Source: Pseudisothecium myosuroides
Taxonomy: Eukaryota > Streptophyta > Bryopsida > Hypnales > Lembophyllaceae
DNA length: 64,000 nt
Assembly: GCA_951799445.1 (NCBI GenBank)
Contig: OX637288.1
Coordinates: 14,076,501-14,140,500, forward strand
Direction: 5' to 3'
The translations under genes and the position numbers were made by a program. Each line of letters starts with the position of its first letter. Position 1 is the first letter of the stretch. The notes under the pieces are model-generated. The model worked only from the letters and a program-made list of their open reading frames with translations, had not been told where the DNA came from and ran no database searches. Below, in pieces: positions 57,925 through 64,000 of this stretch.

Positions 57925-57975
57925 ATGATTGCAAGAAACACCTGCCGATTTTGTTGCGTTTTACAATATTCATGC
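57925..57975 (+). repeat. Single end related to foldback element I
   Basis: GATTGCAAGAAACACCTGCC followed by TTGTTGCGTTTTACAA parallels the terminus of the element at 25982 (GATTGCAAGAAAGACCGACC, then GTAGCGTTTTGCAAAA). No matching inverse was found downstream. Confidence 0.5.
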
Positions 57976-59229
57976 TTTTTTTTCTAGAATACTATAAAAT
58001 TAGAAAAATAATTTTAAAATTTTTAAAAAATATGGCCAAGGTATACATTTATAAGATGAAGGTAACCACCAAAGGAAAATCATAGAAAAATTCTTTAAGT
58101 AGGAGAATTAGAAAAGTGCCAAATCTCAAGAAAATGGATATTTTGATGTTTTAATTAGCTAAAAAAAGGAAATAAAAATACATAAAATAAAAATTGGCCA
58201 TTTGTAACAACTCTATGGAGATGGTCATTCACCCAAAAATATTCCAAAATAATATTTTATATTCTACAAAATGCAAGTAGAAAGGAGCACACTTTGTAAA
58301 CTTCTACACTACATACAATTAATTATTTTTAGAATTCCTTTGGACAGTAGCTACAAGTCTATTAGAATACCATTTCCTTCAAATTTCACTTCGAAATTCG
58401 TTTTTTGGGATACTAGATAGTACCAAAAAACTCCAAATTGACAAGTGTGACATAAAATTGGGGGCTAATTTTGGACATTAAAATATTTTTTTAAATTACA
58501 AAAAAAATAGTAAAGGTGTTTTATAGTCATGAGTACCTTACCTATAAATCTTGAGTCATTTGGAGCCAAAATGCAAAATTTATGGTCAAAAAACAAATAA
58601 GCACGCAAGGTGTGACGCAAAAGAGTTCATGTGTTTCTTGCATTGCCCGCTAATTCTTTAATTAGCTATGGAAATTATTGTAAATGTAGAAAATATTTTG
58701 AGAGCCACTATACAATCATATTATATTTCCATTCTAAAAAATATAAGCTGAAGAAGAAGTCAAATGAAGGACAACATTTGATGATTTATCTCAAAAGAAC
58801 AAGCCATATTGAAGTTGTGAAGCTTTAATGATTTTTAATTTTAGATTACCATTCAACTAATGAAATTCATATCAAGCTATAAACAAGCCTGAAAATAATA
58901 AAATTTTAAATCATAAATATGCTTTATAGTATAAGTCATTATATCGTTAACCAAAATTTTGTATCATTATATATTTAGAATTTTACAATATAATTGTTGT
59001 AGATTCAAATTGCACTACGATATTCAATTTTAGGATATCTAAAATTAAAACTTAAAAATTGATTAAATAAGGTTTATTTCATTAGTTGATTTCAAATTCA
59101 AAAGTGATCAATTTTATGGTCCAAATTGATATGAACAAGTACAAGGTAGAAGTTGCCAAAACATATTTTTTGGTAATTGGTTTCACTACTATTTTAGATT
59201 GAGAGCCTTATATGAAATCCAGTAATAGT
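57976..59229. other. AT-rich intergenic region
   Basis: No gene or repeat structure that I can support, apart from the possible decayed interior of the foldback-I relative. Confidence 0.4.
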
Positions 59230-60350
59230 TTAATCCCAAAGGAACCATTCGAGGAACCCACTTTGGGCTTTTTGAGAACTTGGGCAGGCTCTATTGACTT
59301 CATAATTTGTAATTTTTTCATGAATTTCTTAGGATGGATGCTACTCATCCCAATCTACATGTGAAGCTTCATTTCATGTCATTTGATAAATATTACAAAA
59401 ATTAGAAGGATTTTTTTAATTTCAATATCAAATCAGGCAACAAAAAATATATTCTAAAAAAAGATTTTTTTATTTTTATTTATTTTTTGAATTGTACAGG
59501 TTTATAGTTTTATACCTATTCAAAAAAAATTGAACCATTCAGTTCCAAATAATGAGGTTAAATTTATGAGGAGTTTTATTTTGTAGGCAATGGAGGTAGA
59601 AAAAGCATATAAAGACGTCTTTTGCTCTCAATTTAAAAAAAATTCAAATGAAAATGAAAATAAAGGATATAAATTGTTTACTACACTAAATAGGGATTTT
59701 AAGGAGACCCTTCCTAATTAATAGACATTTCACAGTATATAAATATCTACCTTTATTGTACATCAATAGTTATTGAAGTGTCTGGGGGCTATACATTATG
59801 TTTCAAACATCTACGGTTTTTCACAATAAGTCCCTTTAATTTTTTGGTCCCTTTAATACTCCTTTTCAGTGTAGAACACTTTCACCATTATGATTAACAG
59901 TTCTCAAATTCTTCAAAAAATTATTAGCATATTAGTTTTATCTTTCATTCAACAATACCTTCTATTTTACAATTTTTTTAAAAATGAGTATGAAAGTTTT
60001 TTGTTTAGATTTTTTTGCATATGTTTTCAACCCATTTTCCAACATATTGACTAAAATGCACAAGTTATAGGACATACGTGTTTTTTCCTAAAAATGTTGA
60101 AAGACAAAACTTCACATTTTGGAAAGGTTAGAAAAGCCTACATTCTAAAATTTAAGCACATTGATCTTGCAATTGGTCGGGAATATTCATTCTAAAATTT
60201 GGGACAATGTACTTGAGCAAGTTAACCAAAGGATCCTACAGTTGAATTTGTTAAAAAAACAAATATTGATGAAAAAATAGACCTTGCTTTGGGGACAAGT
60301 ATTTTGAAGCAGTTTTGGACTCTTAAACACGTTGATCCTTTACGGGTAAA
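59230..60350 (-). mobile_element. piggyBac-like element G, old copy
   Basis: It starts TTAATCCCAAAGGAACC (TTAA 59230-59233) and ends GATCCTTTACGGGTAAA (60347-60350, TTAA mutated to TAAA). The subterminal TTGGGCAGGCTC near the left end corresponds to the right end of B inverted, so it lies on the minus strand of the family orientation. Strongly diverged. Confidence 0.6.
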
Positions 60351-60490
60351 TTGGCTTGAATTTGGTATATTGACTAAGCATAGCCATCAATAGAACTTGA
60401 GCAGAAGAACATTGTTTTGCATTGTGAATCTAAAAGGCCTTTATGACTCATAGGATACTAATCAATTCCCTCACCCTTCAAGGGCTAAAG

Positions 60491-61017
60491 TTAACCTCTG
60501 AAGGACTAGAGAGCATTTATTGCATAAATTGTCAAAAAAATGCTTTTTTGTAGATTAAAGAAAAAAAACGAATTTAAAAAGAAAGTTCAATTATATATTT
60601 TTTATTGCATAAATGAATAAAAAATTCATAAACTTTGACATCATGAATTGAAAGATTAAGATGTTTGAAGTTAGAAAAAAGAAATTCCAACCTTGCTGGA
60701 TAGGATCAAGAAACATTGATTCCTCTTAGAGTAAGACTTTTATATCTTATGAATTACATACCTGCCAAATTTCAAAGGTTGAAGAGGAATTTTGCACATG
60801 GGATTGGAAGCTGCCCACTTTGCCCTGAAAGTTGTGGGTAGCATAACTTTAATCGAGGCACCTGATCAGGAAAAAAAATTATATTCCCCCTTAGGAAATA
60901 TATGTTTATACCTTTTATCGAATTTTCAAAAAAAGATCCATTTAAAATTGACTTTGTAGGAACCTACCAAAATTTTGAATGGATTGTTCAATGATCACTT
61001 GGTCCTATGGGGGTTAA
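60491..61017. mobile_element. piggyBac-like element H
   Basis: TTAA at 60491-60494 and 61014-61017; ends TTAACCTCTGAAGGAC and GGTCCTATGGGGGTTAA. It shares its right TTAA with element I. The right half resembles other members (AAGTTGTGGGTAGCATAACT, then CGAGGCACCTGATCAGG). Confidence 0.75.
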
Positions 61018-61604
61018 CCCTTATAGTCCCAAGACCATTTTTTTTGTCAAAAACCACTCAAAACTGCCATTTCTGCTACATTCACCCATGAAAGTAGAAA
61101 AAATGTTTGAAAAAAAAAATCTAACCATAGGATCTTGTACTTCACTTGTCTGAGATCATGTGGTAAAAATTTCATCAAATTTGACTGTACGGATTGGAAG
61201 ATATTAGCATTTGAAGTTGGACAAAAAGATTTTTTTCAAGAACATGCTTAGATTGCCCGAAAAACAAGATTGTTCATAACTTTTTCATCGCTAGTCCAAA
61301 TAAAATGAATCAAAGTTTCTCATGTAGACAAAAATATAATATTTTAGGAAAATAATTAAAAAATAGTAATTTTGACTTTTTGTGAATTTTTTTGGGTTGC
61401 CTGCCAATCTCCGTTTTTGGCTTTTTGTGCCATAACTTTTGCTTCCGGGCACCGATTGAAAAAAAAATTATATTCCTCAAGAAGCTTATGTATTTTTCTA
61501 GCTTCACAAAAAGTTTTAGAAGATTATTATGAATATTGAGATTGTATAAGCCTTCCCAAAGTTGCATTTTGGCCCCGTAGGACCAATTGGACTTTAGGGG
61601 TTAA
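61014..61604 (+). mobile_element. piggyBac-like element I
   Basis: TTAA at 61014-61017 (shared with H) and 61601-61604; ends TTAACCCTTATAGTCCC and GGACTTTAGGGGTTAA. The interior has AAAACTGCCATTTCTG, AACCATAGGATCTTGTACTT, GATTGGAAGATATTAGCATT and TTTTGCTTCCGGGCACCGAT, the best short summary of the family. No coding capacity. Confidence 0.85.
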
Positions 61605-61931
61605 GGGCTGCTTAATTTACACTTAGAGCCAAACCAACAAAAGTTATATACACACTTCCAATGCCTATGAACTCCAAGATGTACCAACTTGACCAATAAG
61701 AATACTCAATTATTTTGATAAACTTGTCGATCCCAAGTGCAAAAGGATCTGAAATCTATACCCAATAGGATAATTAAGTTCAGGTAACCTTTTGCAAAAC
61801 TACTAATAAAGTCTCAAATGTACACTTTCTAAATAGGAAAATGGAGATCCCAAGGTTTGCCAATCAGTGATTTGGGACATAGCTACAATTAGCTTCTGGA
61901 AATTTCACAGATTCATACACAGTTACACACC

Positions 61932-62461
61932 ATGTCCAAGAAGAATCTCAAATCTTCTTCTTTCATTCCCAACCGATTTGCACAAGATCCGAAAATCAAG
62001 TACAGTAAGAGACGGAGTCGAAAGAATACAACGCAGATGCTCACGCGGTTGGTTCTCTTTCAGCTGTTTGCAACAGTGTTTTTTTTTTCATTTTCCATGA
62101 AGTGGCAAAGTGGCGATATTAAATGTTACGGTGGTGCTCCAAGTTTCAACATTCATCCACGTACTGGATAGAAAATGTGATACTACGTATCTATAATTCT
62201 ATTCTCATTCACAATGTGGCGATTTCATCCAAGATTTTTCTTGAACTTGAAGTTTTTTGACGATTTCATCCAAAATTTTACTAAAAATTTCCTATAGGCT
62301 TGGTGCTAGGTCAAAATTTTTAGTGCAATTTTGCACCAAATCGCCGGAAAAAAAAACACTGGTTTGCAACTGAAGGCCCACTCCCTTCGGCAAAGTCCAT
62401 GCTCCATATCCACCGAAGCCGCACGACGGATTTCACGGCGCCCAACTTCGCACTTTGTTGA
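61932..62461 (+). pseudogene. Small reading frame split by a hAT-type MITE
   Basis: An open frame starts at ATG 61932 with a basic N-terminal stretch (KSSSFIPNRFAQDP, then KYSKRRSRKN) and a hydrophobic run (LTRLVLFQLFAT). It is cut by the element at 62074-62361; ignoring the element and one target copy, the frame continues for 30 more codons (EGPLPSAKS ...) to TGA at 62459-62461, 77 codons in all. The flanking sequence is more GC-rich than the surroundings. It may be a first exon or an N-terminal targeting region of a lost or unrecognised gene; I do not know the product. Confidence 0.45.
62074..62361. mobile_element. hAT-type MITE, 288 bp
   Basis: The ends CAGTGTTTTTTTTTTC and GGAAAAAAAAACACTG are inverted and flanked by exact 8-bp GTTTGCAA (62066-62073 and 62362-62369). 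A CAGTG start with an 8-bp duplication fits hAT. Confidence 0.85.
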
Positions 62462-62469
62462 GAAAACGT

Positions 62470-62525
62470 GCCGCGTGGAAAATGTCCGGCGTGGAAAATT
62501 GATTGCTGGCGTGGAAAATTGCAGG
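62470..62525 (+). repeat. Three tandem GGCGTGGAAAATTG-like units
   Basis: CGCGTGGAAAATG, GGCGTGGAAAATTG and GGCGTGGAAAATTG occur in a row, with slight spacing, just after the split reading frame. Confidence 0.7.
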
Positions 62526-62724
62526 CAGGACGGAATGTTCTTCTCAGTTTCGCTCATGAGAGTAAGTTATATCCAACAGTATCCGCTTATTAAGAGAATT
62601 TGTGAGGAACTTAGGCTTTTCATGAATTGTGATGATCGCTTTGAAAAATATTCCATTAAAAATATTGATCAGAATTGTATGACCAAGAGTAGGTAGAGAA
62701 AGACCCTGATTCCGGTTCATTTAA

Positions 62725-62885
62725 GCTGGTGGTTTTATAAGGTAGGTACACCCAAAATCGCCACTTTTTGCTACTGAGCCTTTTTACTATTATTAGATTG
62801 GTCAGATTATCATAAGTTCTTGTTGGAAAATGAAAGGGGGTTCCAAAGCACCACAGAACGTGGCATTTGGATGTTGTATGCAAAA
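62725..62885 (+). repeat. Repeat shared with 36960-37120
   Basis: It carries CGCCACTTTTTG, TTTACTATTATTAGATTGGT, GGGGTTCCAAAGCACCA and ACGTGGCATTT, in the same order as at 37.0 kb, and likewise abuts a TTAA element. Confidence 0.65.
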
Positions 62886-62889
62886 GTTA

Positions 62890-63877
62890 TTAACCCTTGA
62901 TAATCCCTGACTATGTTTTCACCGAAAACACCTCCAAAACTGCCATTTCTAGTACGAGTACCAAATTTTAGAAAAAACAAACATTCTTGGATACATGTAA
63001 TCGTAGGATCCTAGTTGTAGAAAATGTGGAAAAAACGTGGAAAAATGTGGAAAATGTGTAATTGTAGGATCCTAGTTTAGAAGATGTGGAAAAAATTTCA
63101 GAATTTTTCAGAGTGCCGATTGGAAGATATTAGCATTTGAATTGGCAAAAATTTTTTTTGTCTCTACGAAAAAACAGGGCAGCTGCACTTCACAAGGTCA
63201 CATTTGTATGAAAAAATGTCCAAAATGGTGGTGCTTCTTTGAATTCTTTTTCCTAAACAAGTTGGCTACATGCTTAAAAATTTTCAAATCATTTGGAATT
63301 TTACAATGTATAGGAAAAAAATAGTAAGTAGAAAGAAGTAGAGAATGATTCAAAACACTAAATTGTTAAGAAATTAATTATGGAACTGAAAAATGTCAAT
63401 CCCAATGGTTGTAATGTTGTTATAAACAATCTAAATCCTACGATTTAATTTTTTTCAAGAAATATTGAAAATTGAGTGAAAAAAGCGACTTCAAAGTTTA
63501 TTTTAGAGTATAAAATCCATAACTACCCGCAAACTAAAACTCCTCATAACGTACTTTTGACTCATTGATCAAAATGGAATGATTCAAAGCTTTCCACGTA
63601 TATATAAATCTAGAAAACCAATTTCAAATTTCTGTTTCTGAAAAAAGTGATTTTTTAAAATCTGGCCGAAGTGCCCTAGTTGGAAAACAAACTACATATT
63701 AGGCCATAACTTTTGACTCCTATTTCCAAATGTCATGAAATTTAGTGCATATCAAAGAGATCCCTCGTCCCCACCTTCTACTAAAATTTCAGCCTAAAAT
63801 ATGCAAATTTCTAGTCACAAGTATCTATCCTAAATTGCTAAATTGCTAAAAATAGCAGCAAGTCCTTTAGGGGTTAA
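62890..63877 (+). mobile_element. piggyBac-like element J
   Basis: TTAA at 62890-62893 and 63874-63877; ends TTAACCCTTGATAATCCC and AGTCCTTTAGGGGTTAA. Near-colinear with A (8848): CAAAACTGCCATTTCTAGTA, AGCTGCACTTCACAAGGTCA, GTTGGCTACATGCTT. It is about 300 bases longer than A because it retains a segment around 63540-63780 (CATAACTTTTGACTCCTATT) that A lacks. No coding capacity. Confidence 0.85.
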
Positions 63878-64000
63878 ATACAATAATTATGATAAATAGC
63901 CCCACATCAAATACCCTCTTAACTCAAGTGTATACCTTAAATTACAAGGAGCAATCTCCCCAAGTCATATCCATACAAATAGATCAACTACACAAAATAG

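Overview
This window reads as nuclear DNA of a land plant with a repeat-rich genome. The plant assignment rests on an apoplastic pectinesterase split into five exons, a NATA-like GNAT acetyltransferase, a PWWP-domain gene with many short GT-AG introns, a Ty1/copia element with a tRNA-Met-type primer site, and a Stowaway element ending in CTCCCTCTGTCCC. A non-flowering plant (lycophyte, fern, bryophyte) is plausible, but the sequence does not prove it. I saw no tRNA, rRNA or CRISPR array.

Genes are few and lie in two islands. The left island (about 0.2-4.9 kb) holds a decayed copy of a small membrane-protein gene followed by the PWWP gene on the plus strand. The right island (about 38.5-44.8 kb) holds the intact copy of the small gene, the single-exon acetyltransferase (plus strand) and the pectinesterase (minus strand). 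The two islands share a segmental duplication (195-1945 and 38555-39705). A possible third gene remnant near 61.9-62.5 kb is split by a hAT-type MITE.

The rest is nested repeats. A Ty1/copia element (minus strand, 19.2 down to 8.1 kb) is broken by a 0.9 kb TTAA-flanked element inside its integrase and by a block of about 6.4 kb inside its reverse transcriptase. That block holds a hypothetical gene which is itself split by a 197 bp element with a 9-bp target duplication. From 20 to 27 kb there are tandem repeats, an LTR-like promoter region and a 1.1 kb foldback element. From 27.9 to 36.7 kb a tandem array of about 145 bp units is split by a 7.9 kb TTAA-flanked element.

The main discovery is a piggyBac-superfamily family. 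At least ten long elements and several short ones begin TTAACCCCTAAAGG or a close variant and end with the inverse, always at TTAA or a one-base variant. The 7.9 kb member carries a decayed piggyBac transposase on the minus strand (29.8-31.8 kb), recognisable over most of its length, including the three catalytic Asp contexts and a C-terminal cysteine cluster. Several insertions can be checked against paralogous empty sites or an interrupted reading frame within this same window.

From 45 to 64 kb the DNA is AT-rich and non-coding, with further piggyBac-like elements (47.6, 49.4, 59.2, 60.5, 61.0 and 62.9 kb), a second 1.1 kb foldback (50.7-51.9 kb) and small MITEs. All coordinates and alignments were made by eye; repeat boundaries are good to a few bases where a target duplication is given and approximate elsewhere.
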